Origin: Deltaproteobacteria bacterium
Lineage (GTDB): Bacteria; Myxococcota_A; UBA9160; SMWR01
Direction: 5' to 3'
Assembly (NCBI GenBank): GCA_019310965.1
Contig: JAFDDG010000011.1
Span: 1-64,000, forward strand
DNA length: 64,000 bases
Under the pieces are notes generated by a model. The model did not search any database, was not told the origin of the DNA, and saw only the letters and a program-made list of their open reading frames with translations. The position numbers and the translations under genes are program-made. Numbering within the stretch: position 1 is the stretch's first letter; each line of letters begins with the position of its first letter. Shown piece by piece: positions 10,136 to 19,855 of the stretch.

Positions 10136-10510
10136 TCGAGAACCTTCGCCTCCGCGCTGAGGCCTGCTTCATCAGCTCGACAGACACTACTGGCTGCCGT
10201 TCCCCATCCGCAACGAGAACCCCACGCACCGGCGACCCGACCTTTGCGGAGACTCCGCTGCGCAACTCCCGGGCACCGAGATCGGGGATGCCGAGGACGG
10301 GCGGCGCACGCGTTTCGGGATCCCGACCCCGGAGCGGCTCGGGGCAGGGCGACCGGAGGCGAAATCAAGCGCAGGTCCGAGCCCAACCCTCCAGCAGGAT
10401 CCATATTGTTGGTGCGCAGCGCAGCCCGAGCATTCAGAAGGCGAGGCCGAGCCATTCGCCGGAGGCGCCCTGCCCCGAGCCGCGGCAAGGTGAGGTGAGA
10501 ATGGAGCGTG

Positions 10511-11578
10511 CTAGCTCAGCTCGTCCGAGCTGAAGCTGCAGGCCTCGGCATACTCGGGGTCGCGCTGCGCGATCAGCTTGGCGGCGTTCACCATGACGAC
10601 GCACTGCTTGTAGGTGGCGTCGTCCTGCATCTTGCCGTCGATCATCACGCAGCCGCTGCCGTCGCCCATCTCGGCGATCACGCGGCGCGCCCAGCTGACT
10701 TCGTCGACCGGCGGCGTGAAGACCTTCTTGGCGATGGCGATCTGCGCCGGGTGCAGGGACCAGGCGCCGACGCAGCCCAGCAGGAAGGAGGCGCGGAACT
10801 GGTCCTCGCAGGCCAAAGCATCGTGGATGTCGCCGAACGGGCCGTAGTAGGGATAGATGCCGCTGGCGGTGCAGGCGTCCACCATGCGCGCCAGGGTGTA
10901 GTGCCACGGGTCCTGCTGGGCGGTGACCCGCGGCGCGTCCGCGTTCGCCGGGTCGGGGTCGGTGCGGACCAGGTAGCCGGGGTGCCCGCCGCCCACCCGC
11001 GTGGTCTTCATGCGTCGACTCGCCGCCAGATCGGCGGGGCCGAACGACAGGCCCTGCATGCGCGGGCTCGCCGCGCAGATCTCCTCGACGTTCACCACGC
11101 CGAGATGGGTCTCCAGGATGGCGTGGATCAGCAGCGGCTTCTCGATGCCGGCGCGTGCCTCGAGCTGCGCGAGCAGCTGGTCGACGTAGTGGATGTCCCA
11201 GGGGCCCTCGACCTTCGGAATCATGATCACGTCGAGCTTGTCGCCAATTTCGCTGACGAGCGTGGTGAGGTCGTCCAATGCCCACGGGCTGTCGAGGCTG
11301 TTGACCCGTGTCCAGAGCTGGCAGGCGCCGAAGTCGGTCTCGCGGCCGATCTTCACCAGGCCTTCACGGGCGGCGACCTTCTTGTCGCTGTCGATGGCGT
11401 CTTCGAGGTTGCCCAGCAGCACGTCGCACTTCGTCGCCAGGTCCGGAACCTTCGCTGCCATCTTCGGGTTGCTCGGGTCGAAGAAGTGGATCATCCGCGA
11501 GGGGCGGAACGGGATTTCCCGCGGCGGCGTGGGGGCGCCGATCGCCTTGGGCTTGAAGAAGTCCTTGGGGCTGCGCAT
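10511..11578 (-). CDS. L-malyl-CoA / beta-methylmalyl-CoA lyase (HpcH/HpaI aldolase family)
   Basis: [75 protein letters not shown]. Resembles Mcl1 type. Confidence 0.82.
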   Translation of the reverse strand: MRSPKDFFKPKAIGAPTPPREIPFRPSRMIHFFDPSNPKMAAKVPDLATKCDVLLGNLEDAIDSDKKVAAREGLVKIGRETDFGACQLWTRVNSLDSPWALDDLTTLVSEIGDKLDVIMIPKVEGPWDIHYVDQLLAQLEARAGIEKPLLIHAILETHLGVVNVEEICAASPRMQGLSFGPADLAASRRMKTTRVGGGHPGYLVRTDPDPANADAPRVTAQQDPWHYTLARMVDACTASGIYPYYGPFGDIHDALACEDQFRASFLLGCVGAWSLHPAQIAIAKKVFTPPVDEVSWARRVIAEMGDGSGCVMIDGKMQDDATYKQCVVMVNAAKLIAQRDPEYAEACSFSSDELS

Positions 11579-11595
11579 GGGAGTCTCCTTCGGGT

Positions 11596-11817
11596 TCAGG
11601 CTTCGTAGAGCTTGACGATTCTCACGCCGCCGCCGGGAGCGGCTTCGGTGCAGAGGTCGCAGAGCACGCACTCGTCGAGGTTGCTCTCGTCGATCGCGAC
11701 GCCGACGTCGCTGGCCCGGAAGATGTTCACGGGGCAGACATCCTCGAGCTTCTTTGCGAGCGCGGCATCCGACTGGACGGCGTCGCTCACCACGATGTCG
11801 ATGAAGAGTCCCGCCAC
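11596..11817 (-). CDS. Small (73 aa) Cys-rich ferredoxin-like protein, GTG start
   Basis: [73 protein letters not shown]; CxxCxxC plus a distant CP resembles one 4Fe-4S site; start lies 3 nt before the upstream gene's stop codon. Confidence 0.65.
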   Translation of the reverse strand: MAGLFIDIVVSDAVQSDAALAKKLEDVCPVNIFRASDVGVAIDESNLDECVLCDLCTEAAPGGGVRIVKLYEA

Positions 11818-11819
11818 GA

Positions 11820-12728
11820 CTAGCTCGCCGCCTCGAGGCGTTTGCCGATCAGCGCGGGGATCTCCTCGATGCGCTCGGCCACCGAGATGCCGGCTGCTCG
11901 CATGCGTTCGATCTTCTCCACCGTGGTGTCTTCCTTGCCCTCGACGATGGTGCCGGCGTGACCGAAGCGCATGCCCTGCATCTCGTCCATGAAGCGGCCC
12001 GCCATGAACGCGACGATGGGCAGGCGGCTGTCGTTCGCCTTCACCCACTCGGCGAGCTCGGCTTCCATGCGGCCGCCGGGCTCCGAGTAGATCGCGATGG
12101 CATGGGTCTCGGGGTCGGCCGCGAAGTGCGGCATGAGCTCGGCGTAGGTAGTGCCGATGATCGCATCGCCGCCGATCGACACGCAGGTGGACTGCCCGAG
12201 ACCCGCGGCAGTGAGGGTGGAGGCAATCTCGGTGGTCATCCCGCCGGAGCGCGACATCACGCCGATGTTGCCGGGCATGTAGGCCTGGCGGGTGTTCGCC
12301 GCCGGGCCGCCGATGCCGCCCATCTTTGCCTCGCCCGGTGAGATCAGCCCCAGACAATTCGGGCCGATGATGCGAGCCCCGCGCAGCGTGGCGAGCTCGA
12401 CCATCTGTGCCACTTCTTTGCGCGGTACGTTCTCGGTGACGACCACGATGAGCTCGATGCCGTTCTCGATGGCTTCGAATACGGCGTCGCGGGTGAAGTT
12501 CGGGGGCACGCACACCACCGAGCCCTCGACCTTGCCCTCCTTGGCCACCACGTCGCGCACGCAGTCGAAGACCGGCACGCCGTAGACGTCGCGGCCGGCG
12601 CGCCCGGGCGTCACGCCGCCGACAATGCGCGCGCCGTAGTCGAGGTTCTCCCGGGTCAGGTTCACGGCCTCACGGCCGGTGATGCCCTGCACGATGAAGC
12701 GCGTGTCCTGGCTGATCAGGATCGACAT
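11820..12728 (-). CDS. Malate/succinate-CoA ligase alpha subunit (SucD/MtkB-like)
   Basis: [77 protein letters not shown]; phospho-His region. Confidence 0.9.
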   Translation of the reverse strand: MSILISQDTRFIVQGITGREAVNLTRENLDYGARIVGGVTPGRAGRDVYGVPVFDCVRDVVAKEGKVEGSVVCVPPNFTRDAVFEAIENGIELIVVVTENVPRKEVAQMVELATLRGARIIGPNCLGLISPGEAKMGGIGGPAANTRQAYMPGNIGVMSRSGGMTTEIASTLTAAGLGQSTCVSIGGDAIIGTTYAELMPHFAADPETHAIAIYSEPGGRMEAELAEWVKANDSRLPIVAFMAGRFMDEMQGMRFGHAGTIVEGKEDTTVEKIERMRAAGISVAERIEEIPALIGKRLEAAS

Positions 12729-12729
12729 C

Positions 12730-13932
12730 TCACGCTCCCAGCTTCGCCACGGCCCTGCCCGCGGCTTCGTACATCGACACGCTGCGGTCGCAGTACTCGA
12801 CGCCGTAGCGCTCGAGGATCTTGAAGCCCTCTTCTTCCCAGGCCCCGGGTATGCGGAAGATGCTGATTACCTCGGAGGGATCCTTGCCGCTCTCGATGCA
12901 GCCCTTCACCACGCCGCGGGCCACGATGTCGACGCGCGTGTTCGAGACCACGTTCATCATCACCGCGATCTTCGAGACGCCGGGTTTGGCGAGGATCAGC
13001 TTGGTGAGCTCGCAGACCTTGCCGACCGAGGGGTTGCCGCCAATCTCGCAGTAGTTGGCGGGCTTGCCGCCGTGATTCCGCACGGCATCGAAGAGCGTGA
13101 GCGAGCCGCCGCCCGCGCCGATCACGAGCCCGAGGTTGCCATCGAACTCGACGACGTTGCCGGCCACCCCGCGGTGGTCGACCTGGTTCACCTTGCGCCC
13201 GGCGATCTCGAACTCCGTGGGCTCGCGGGCCTGCCGCGTCTCGTCCGCGCCGATGCCGAGCTCCGCCAGCAGCGCCTCGTGCTGGCCCCGCGCCTCGGCC
13301 TCTAGATCGACGTGGCCGTCGAGCACGATGAAGCGGCCGTCCTCGAGCCGCGCCAGCGGGTTGATCTCCGCGAGCGTGAGGTCGTAGCTCAAGAAGATCT
13401 GCATCAGCTCGAAGACGATCGGCGTGAGCCGGTTCAGCGTGGAGCCGCCGACGCCCGTCGCGGCGATGGCCTCCTTTGCGATGCGCGGTGAGAGCGGGAG
13501 GAGCGTCGAAAAGTGTGTCTTCGAGACGTGATCCGGGTGCTTCTCGGCGACTTCCTCGATGTCGATGCCGCCCATGTCGCTGAAGAGCAGCACCGGCAAC
13601 TTGCGGCGTCCGTCCCATGTGACCGAGACGAAGTACTCCTGGGCGACGGGGCTCTTCTCCTCGACCAGCACCGAGCGCGCCGTCTGGCCGCTGACTTCGA
13701 TGGGCATGATCGCGTCGAAGAGCGCCGGGCACTCGTCCGGCGTCTCGGCGAACTGGACGGCGCCGGCCTTCATGCGCCCGCCGGAGAGCACCTGGCTCTT
13801 CAGCACCACCGGCCCGCCGATTTCGGCCGCGATCTCGTGGGCCTCGGCGCCCGATGTGGCGACGCGACCCCTGCCGAGCGGCAGGCCGTGGCGGCGGAAA
13901 AGCTCCTTCGATTCGTACTCGTAGAAGCGCAT
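12730..13932 (-). CDS. Malate/succinate-CoA ligase beta subunit (ATP-grasp; SucC/MtkA-like)
   Basis: MRFYEYESKELFRRHGLPLGRGRVA; VVLKSQVLSGGRMKAGAVQ; EINPLARLEDGRFIVLDGHVDLE; GNLGLVIGAGGGSLTLFDAV. Confidence 0.87.
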   Translation of the reverse strand: MRFYEYESKELFRRHGLPLGRGRVATSGAEAHEIAAEIGGPVVLKSQVLSGGRMKAGAVQFAETPDECPALFDAIMPIEVSGQTARSVLVEEKSPVAQEYFVSVTWDGRRKLPVLLFSDMGGIDIEEVAEKHPDHVSKTHFSTLLPLSPRIAKEAIAATGVGGSTLNRLTPIVFELMQIFLSYDLTLAEINPLARLEDGRFIVLDGHVDLEAEARGQHEALLAELGIGADETRQAREPTEFEIAGRKVNQVDHRGVAGNVVEFDGNLGLVIGAGGGSLTLFDAVRNHGGKPANYCEIGGNPSVGKVCELTKLILAKPGVSKIAVMMNVVSNTRVDIVARGVVKGCIESGKDPSEVISIFRIPGAWEEEGFKILERYGVEYCDRSVSMYEAAGRAVAKLGA

Positions 13933-14066
13933 GCACACTCCCGACGGTGGGCGGGTGACGTCTCAGCCGCAACGCTCGAGCGGTCTGGTGTTCGCGTTGA
14001 ATCCCGTAAACGTGCGGATCTTAACGTCTTTTCGGTTCTGCGGCAAGCGCGTGACGCGACCCGGGA

Positions 14067-15164
14067 TCAGTCCGCGTAGTGGCTGCGGCGCTTCACGGCG
14101 ATCTCCCGCTCGAGTTCGAAGATCGCCACCCGCTTCCAGCCGGGCGGTGCGTCGTCGTGTGCCGCGCCCTGCTCGCGCACGAACTTGTGACCGAGCAGCA
14201 TCGTCTCGAGCAGGCCCAGATCGTCGCGCCCCGGGTAGTCGCGCTTGCCGCGCACCAGGGTCGCCGCGAAGACCGTGTCGCCGGCGAAGAGCGGAGCCGT
14301 GTGTCTGCCCGTCGCGTAGCGGACGTCTCCCAGCGCGTTGTCGCCCACGTCCGGCGACGAGAGCCCGAGGCATAGGGTGAAGGGGATGCCGCCGAAGATG
14401 ATCAGCTGCCCGCCCACGTACTGCCTCGGATCCAGGTCGATCATGTACTGGTTGCAGTGCACCTGGCTCGTGTTGTCGAGGATGGCCGTCATCTGGATGT
14501 GCTCGTCGGTGACGGTGCGGCCGCGGGAGTGCTCGATCAGCGTATTGGGCTCGAAGTCCTCGAAATAGCTGTCCCGGCTCGAGAGGTGTGCGAGCTCCGC
14601 ATACGGAGCAGAGGCGTCGTATGCCGGCAGCCACAGCTCGCACTCCACGGGATCCGGCTCGACCTCTCCGGCGTGTAGCTCCGCCTTCTGGTCGCGCTTG
14701 TAGACCTGCACCTTGCGCTGCCAGGTCATCACCACCGAGCCATCGTCCTTGCGCGCGGTCGACTGCACGTGGACGATTCCGAGGTTCGGCCGGCTCGACG
14801 AGGGCCGCACGTTCAGCGCCTTCGTCTCGACTTCGACGGTATCTCCCACGTAGAGCGGTGCCCCGAAACGCATGTCGATGTACTCGAGATTGGCCCGTGC
14901 GTTCTCCGACACGTCCTCGACGGTCTGGCTGAAGGCGATCAACATCGTGAGCCCTGGCGGGCAGACAAGGCCTTCGAAGCCGTAGGCCCGGGCGTAGCGC
15001 GCGTTCTTCGCCAGCGGGTTCGACGTCATGGCGAACTCGGTGAAGGTGGTGAAGAGCCCCCCTGTGACGGTCTTCCCGCCCTTGTGGCGAAAAACCTGCC
15101 CGGGTCGGAAGTCCTCCAGAAAGTTGCCCGTGAGCTTGCGAATGACGCGCGGGGAGTCGGCCAC
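14067..15164 (-). CDS. Mesaconyl-CoA hydratase-like double MaoC/hot-dog protein
   Basis: GNFLEDFRPGQVFRHKGGKTVTGGLFTTFTEFAMTSNPLAKNARYARAYGFEGLVCPPGLTM and a second domain EDFEPNTLIEHSRGRTVTDEHIQMTAI. Confidence 0.8.
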   Translation of the reverse strand: MADSPRVIRKLTGNFLEDFRPGQVFRHKGGKTVTGGLFTTFTEFAMTSNPLAKNARYARAYGFEGLVCPPGLTMLIAFSQTVEDVSENARANLEYIDMRFGAPLYVGDTVEVETKALNVRPSSSRPNLGIVHVQSTARKDDGSVVMTWQRKVQVYKRDQKAELHAGEVEPDPVECELWLPAYDASAPYAELAHLSSRDSYFEDFEPNTLIEHSRGRTVTDEHIQMTAILDNTSQVHCNQYMIDLDPRQYVGGQLIIFGGIPFTLCLGLSSPDVGDNALGDVRYATGRHTAPLFAGDTVFAATLVRGKRDYPGRDDLGLLETMLLGHKFVREQGAAHDDAPPGWKRVAIFELEREIAVKRRSHYAD

Positions 15165-15373
15165 GTGGTCTCCTGATGGGGCGCCGAATCTAGTGGCACC
15201 CGTGCATTGTCGCCACCGTCAGGAGGCGGCCGCGGCGTCGCTGGCCGCGGCGCGATTGCACGCGACGAGAGCCGCGTGCTAGAACGGTTGCTCCCGCGCT
15301 CCACGCGCGTGATTTTTCGTCGTTTTTCGAGATTCTTGACGAGTGGTGGCCGCGGCTGCCTACTTGCGGAGGA

Positions 15374-16537
15374 GTGATGCCCGAAGCGTATTCGATCAGT
15401 GCCGAGTCCATCGCGCAGGAGCGCAAACGCGTCGACGGCGACCTGGACCGGTTCGACGTGTCGCGTGTCGTCAAGCTCGACTCACTCGAGCTGCCGAAGC
15501 TCGGCGACCAGGACGTCCACCTCAAGATCCTGGCCGTCTCGGCGGAGCACAACGTCGATCACGCCGCGTTGGCGGACACCACGAACATCGCCGAAATCCG
15601 GGGAGGCAAGATCTATCCCGGCAACAGCGCGCTGGGCGAGGTGCTGGCCGTGGGCGCCGCGGTGAAGACCCACGAGCCCGGCGACATCGTCGTCACCCAC
15701 TGCAACGGGGAGCCGGATGCCTACGGCTACCCTTTGCGCATCTGGGCCTACGATCAGCCGGACTCGATCGGCTGGTACGCCACGGAGGCCGTCGTCGGCG
15801 CCTGGCAGGTGGTGCAGGCGCCCCTCGACTGCGGACTGAATCTCTGGGAGATCGCGGCACTCCCGCTGCGCGCGCCGACGGCGCACCACTTGTGGCGGCG
15901 GGCCATTGGCATCTACCGCGTGAAGGTGAGCCGCGAGCAACGCGCTCGCATCCAGGTGCTCAGCTTCGGGGGCGGCGTGTCCGAGCTCTTCTTGATGCTC
16001 GCCGCCCACGAAGGGCACCGCGCCATCTTCTGCTCGGGCTCGGCCTCTCGGCGCAAGCACCTCGAGGGGCTGGGTATCGAGTCGATCGACCAGAAACAGT
16101 TCAACCGTTTCGCGTCGCGGGATGATGTGAAGGCCTTCGGCAAGCACGTGAAGGGCATGACCGACGGGGACGGCGTGCAGATCGTCTGCGACATGCTGCG
16201 GGGCGCGGTGTTTCCGGCCGGCATGGCCGTGCTCGGCCGCCAGGGCGTGAACGTCAGCGCCGGCTGGCAGCTCGGCATGAAGTGCGATTTCAACTCGGCC
16301 AACGCCTCGGTGCGGCAGCTGACCATCGACCACACGCATTTCGAGACGCTCGCCGGTGTGGCCACGGCCACCGAGCTCTATGGCAGCGCCTTCCAGCCCA
16401 CCGTACACGAAGAGATCTACGCCTTCGCCGACCTGCCGCGGGCGCTCGAAGAGATGCACCGCAACGTGCAGACCGGCATCCCCATCGTGCGCGTGGCGGA
16501 CGGGATGCCGGACGCGGTGAGCCACCTGATCCCCTGA
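15374..16537 (+). CDS. MDR-superfamily zinc-type dehydrogenase/reductase (possibly enoyl-CoA reductase/Ccr-like)
   Basis: LSFGGGVSELFLMLAAHEGHRAIFCSGSASRRKHLEGLGIESIDQKQF cofactor-binding region; divergent from the malyl-CoA cluster. Confidence 0.65.
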   Translation: MMPEAYSISAESIAQERKRVDGDLDRFDVSRVVKLDSLELPKLGDQDVHLKILAVSAEHNVDHAALADTTNIAEIRGGKIYPGNSALGEVLAVGAAVKTHEPGDIVVTHCNGEPDAYGYPLRIWAYDQPDSIGWYATEAVVGAWQVVQAPLDCGLNLWEIAALPLRAPTAHHLWRRAIGIYRVKVSREQRARIQVLSFGGGVSELFLMLAAHEGHRAIFCSGSASRRKHLEGLGIESIDQKQFNRFASRDDVKAFGKHVKGMTDGDGVQIVCDMLRGAVFPAGMAVLGRQGVNVSAGWQLGMKCDFNSANASVRQLTIDHTHFETLAGVATATELYGSAFQPTVHEEIYAFADLPRALEEMHRNVQTGIPIVRVADGMPDAVSHLIP

Positions 16538-16991
16538 GCGGCCGCCCGCGCCCTCCTCTCGAGCATCGGCATAAGGAAGGCAGAAGAGAAGATTGCGACC
16601 CCGGCACACCCTCGCGCCCGCGGTCGGCATTCCAGAGCCACGGGTCGATGGACCAGCCTTCGAGGAGCGCGGTGCGCATGGCGAGCAGCGGCGTGCGGCT
16701 GTCGGGAATCTGCCGGAGCCAGGCGAGTAGCTCTTCTTGTCGCCGACTTGTCGCCAGGCGCTGCGGCGGCCCGCCAAGTGGCCGAAGCAGCTCGGGCTTC
16801 TTCTCTCCCTTCCAGGTCGCCGTGCTGACTCTGAACTATCGACATAAAGGTCCACTGATCGCGCACGCCCCCGGCGACCTTGTACCGCGCCGGGGACGCT
16901 CGTGCAGAGCGTTTCATGGCTGGCGCCCTTCTCTCAAGCTTCGGCACCCAGAGTTCAGTATGTTTCGCGCCCGATTGGGAGGTCTCCTGGC

Positions 16992-18131
16992 GTGATCATT
17001 GGTGTTCCGAAGGAAACCCTTGCGGGCGAGCGGCGCGTTGCGCTGGTGCCCGATGCGGCGAAACAGCTCGTCGGTGAAGGGGTCGAAGTGCGGGTGGAGA
17101 GCCAGGCGGGTGTGGCCGCCGGCTTTCCGGACGCTGAATACGAAGCGGTCGGTGCGAGCATCGCGCCGGATGCTGCCAGTCTCGTGGCGGCGGCAGAGGT
17201 GGTGTTGCGGGTCCAGCCGCCCTCCGACGGAGAGCTCGGCAGCCTGCGCAAGGGCCAGGTACTGATCAGCTTTCTCGAGCCCCTCGATCGGCTCGAGTCG
17301 GTGCAGCAATTGGCGCAGGGTGGGGTCACCGCCTTTGCGATGGAGTTGATGCCACGCATCACCCGGGCCCAGTCGATGGATGCACTCTCGTCCCAGAGCA
17401 CGATCTCCGGCTATCGGGCCGTGCTGCTCGCAGCGACGCACCTGCCGCGGATCTTTCCGATGCTGGTCACCGCGGCCGGCACGCTCTCGCCGGCCAAGGT
17501 TCTGGTGGTGGGCGCGGGCGTGGCGGGCCTGCAGGCCATTGGCACCGCGCGGCGTCTCGGCGCCGTGGTCGAGGCCTACGACACACGCCCCGCGGTGAAG
17601 GAGCAGGTGGAGTCGCTCGGTGCGCGCTTCGTCGAGCTCGACATCGATGCGGGTGATGCAGAAGATGCCGGTGGTTATGCCAAGGCCCAGACCGAGGCGT
17701 TCTACGCCGCGCAGCGCGAGCAGCTGGGCGCTCGGGCCGCCAGGTGCGACGTGGTGATCACGACGGCCCTGGTGCCTGGTCAGACGGCGCCCCTGCTGAT
17801 CGACGAGGCCTCGGTCCGGGCCATGCGGCCCGGCTCGGTGGTGGTCGACCTGGCCGCGGCGAAGGGTGGCAACTGCGCCTGCACCCAGGCCGACCAGGAC
17901 GTGGACGTCGACGGCGTCCTCGTCCTCGGGCACACGAATCTGCCGGCCGAGATCCCGGCCCACGCCAGCCAGATGTACGCCAAGAACCTCGTCACGTTCC
18001 TGAAGCACCTGCTCGGGGACGGACGGCTCGAGCTCGACCTCGAAGACGAAATTACCCGTGGTGCGTTGCTGACCCACGAGGGTGCCGTCACCAACGAAAT
18101 GATCCGCGCAAAAGTGGAGGGGAACGCCTGA
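16992..18131 (+). CDS. pntAA: NAD(P) transhydrogenase subunit alpha part 1 (PntAA), GTG start
   Basis: VIIGVPKETLAGERRVALVPDAAKQLVGEG; VLVVGAGVAGLQAIGTARRLGAVVEAYDTRP. Confidence 0.93.
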   Translation: MIIGVPKETLAGERRVALVPDAAKQLVGEGVEVRVESQAGVAAGFPDAEYEAVGASIAPDAASLVAAAEVVLRVQPPSDGELGSLRKGQVLISFLEPLDRLESVQQLAQGGVTAFAMELMPRITRAQSMDALSSQSTISGYRAVLLAATHLPRIFPMLVTAAGTLSPAKVLVVGAGVAGLQAIGTARRLGAVVEAYDTRPAVKEQVESLGARFVELDIDAGDAEDAGGYAKAQTEAFYAAQREQLGARAARCDVVITTALVPGQTAPLLIDEASVRAMRPGSVVVDLAAAKGGNCACTQADQDVDVDGVLVLGHTNLPAEIPAHASQMYAKNLVTFLKHLLGDGRLELDLEDEITRGALLTHEGAVTNEMIRAKVEGNA

Positions 18132-18418
18132 TGCTCGAAGATCCCGCTGTCGCCCTCACCATTCTGGTGCTGGCGCTCCTCGTCGGCGTCGAGGTCATCT
18201 CGAAGGTGCCGCCGTTGCTGCACACGCCTCTGATGTCGGGCTCGAACGCCATCTCCGGCATCGCGATCGTCGGAGCCATTCTCGCTGCCGGCGCGGAAGA
18301 CCGGACGGTCTCGACGCTGCTCGGCTTCGTCGCCGTGGTGTTCGCGATGATCAATGTCGTCGGCGGCTTTCTCGTGACGAACCGCATGCTCGGCATGTTC
18401 AAGGGGAAGAAGCAGTGA
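18131..18418 (+). CDS. pntAB: NAD(P) transhydrogenase subunit alpha part 2 (PntAB)
   Basis: 95 aa, three TMs: EVISKVPPLLHTPLMSGSNAISGIAIVGAI; TGATG overlap with pntAA. Confidence 0.95.
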   Translation: MLEDPAVALTILVLALLVGVEVISKVPPLLHTPLMSGSNAISGIAIVGAILAAGAEDRTVSTLLGFVAVVFAMINVVGGFLVTNRMLGMFKGKKQ

Positions 18419-19812
18419 GCGGGCAGCTGGTCCAGTTCGCCTACCTCGCGGCAGCCGTTCTCTTCATCCTCGGCCTGCGCAATCTCGGCTCGCCCAAGAC
18501 GGCATCTCGCGGCAACCTCATGGCTGCCGTCGGCATGGCCATCGCCATCATCGCGACGCTGCTGAACCAGGGCGTCGTCGATTACGTCGTGATCCTGGCC
18601 GGCGTGATCGTGGGATCCGCCATCGGTGCGGTGGTGGCCACGCGCATCGAGATGACGGCCATGCCCCAGATGGTGGCGTTGCTGAACGGCTTCGGCGGCG
18701 GGGCGTCGGCGCTGGTGGCCTCCGCCGAGTGGCTCAGCTATCTGCGCGGCGACGAGGAGCCCAGCGGCATCGTGCCGCTGGCGATCGTGCTGGGCGTGCT
18801 GATCGGCGCCATCACCTTCACCGGCAGCCTGATCGCCTTTGCCAAGCTCCAGGAGTTGATGGGCGGCGCGCCGGTCACCTACCCGGGCCAGCAGATCGTG
18901 AACGGCCTGTTGGGGCTCCTGCTGTTGGGCCTGGCGACGGGGCTCGTCCTCGATCCGTCGAATATGAACTTCTACCTCGGGTTGCTGGCGCTCTCCTCTC
19001 TGATGGGCGTGTTGCTCGTCATCCCGATCGGCGGTGCCGACATGCCCGTCGTGATCTCACTGCTGAACTCGTACTCGGGCCTCGCGGCCTGCGCGACGGG
19101 CTTCGTACTCGGCAATAGTGGTCTCGTGATCAGCGGCTCGCTGGTGGGAGCCTCCGGCATCGTCCTCACCAAGATCATGTGCGATGCGATGAACCGATCG
19201 CTCGCGAACGTGCTGTTCGGAGCTTTTGGCGCCGTAGATGCGAGCGTTGCCACGGCCGACGCTGGCGGCGCCCAGGGCACCGCCAAGGGCTATACACCCG
19301 AGGACGCTGCGATCATCTTCAGCAATGCGCGCAACTGCATCATCGTGCCGGGTTACGGCATGGCCGTCGCCCAGGCGCAGCACGCCGTGCGCGAGCTGAC
19401 CGACCTGCTCGAGTCGAAGGGCGTCGGCGTCAAATTCGCGATTCACCCGGTGGCCGGTCGCATGCCCGGGCACATGAACGTCTTGCTGGCCGAGGCCGAC
19501 GTCTCCTACGACAAGCTGATCGAGATGGACGCGATCAACTCCGAGTTTCCGGAGACCGATGTGGCGCTGGTGATCGGTGCCAACGACGTCGTCAACCCGG
19601 ATGCGCGCACGGCGAAGGACAGCCCGATCTACGGGATGCCGATTCTCGATGTGGACCGCTCGGGGCACGTGTTCGTGATCAAGCGCTCGATGAACACGGG
19701 CTTTGCCGGCGTGAACAATCCGCTCTTCTTCAACGACAACACGATGATGATCTTCGGCGACGCCAAGGGCGTCATCCTTGCACTCACCGAGTCGGTGAAG
19801 GAGCTGGTCTAG
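18415..19812 (+). CDS. pntB: NAD(P) transhydrogenase subunit beta (PntB)
   Basis: LRNLGSPKTASRGNLMAAVGM; NARNCIIVPGYGMAVAQAQHAVREL; IHPVAGRMPGHMNVLLAEA; GANDVVNPDA. Confidence 0.96.
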   Translation: MSGQLVQFAYLAAAVLFILGLRNLGSPKTASRGNLMAAVGMAIAIIATLLNQGVVDYVVILAGVIVGSAIGAVVATRIEMTAMPQMVALLNGFGGGASALVASAEWLSYLRGDEEPSGIVPLAIVLGVLIGAITFTGSLIAFAKLQELMGGAPVTYPGQQIVNGLLGLLLLGLATGLVLDPSNMNFYLGLLALSSLMGVLLVIPIGGADMPVVISLLNSYSGLAACATGFVLGNSGLVISGSLVGASGIVLTKIMCDAMNRSLANVLFGAFGAVDASVATADAGGAQGTAKGYTPEDAAIIFSNARNCIIVPGYGMAVAQAQHAVRELTDLLESKGVGVKFAIHPVAGRMPGHMNVLLAEADVSYDKLIEMDAINSEFPETDVALVIGANDVVNPDARTAKDSPIYGMPILDVDRSGHVFVIKRSMNTGFAGVNNPLFFNDNTMMIFGDAKGVILALTESVKELV

Positions 19813-19855
19813 AGCGCGCTGGCCGCTCGAGTGCCGCCGGCGCGGCGGAGGCCAC

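Noticed and set aside
9074-10498. Long plus-strand ORF (474 aa) opposite the DAO-family gene
   Set aside because: Antisense shadow ORF of a GC-rich gene; composition (R/G/A/H-rich) without domain motifs.
10508-11608. Long plus-strand ORF (366 aa) opposite the malyl-CoA lyase
   Set aside because: Antisense shadow ORF; the minus-strand lyase has clear family motifs.
15482-16855. 457-aa minus-strand ORF opposite the MDR gene
   Set aside because: Shadow ORF with His/Gly/Arg-rich low-complexity composition; plus-strand frame has a real cofactor-binding motif.
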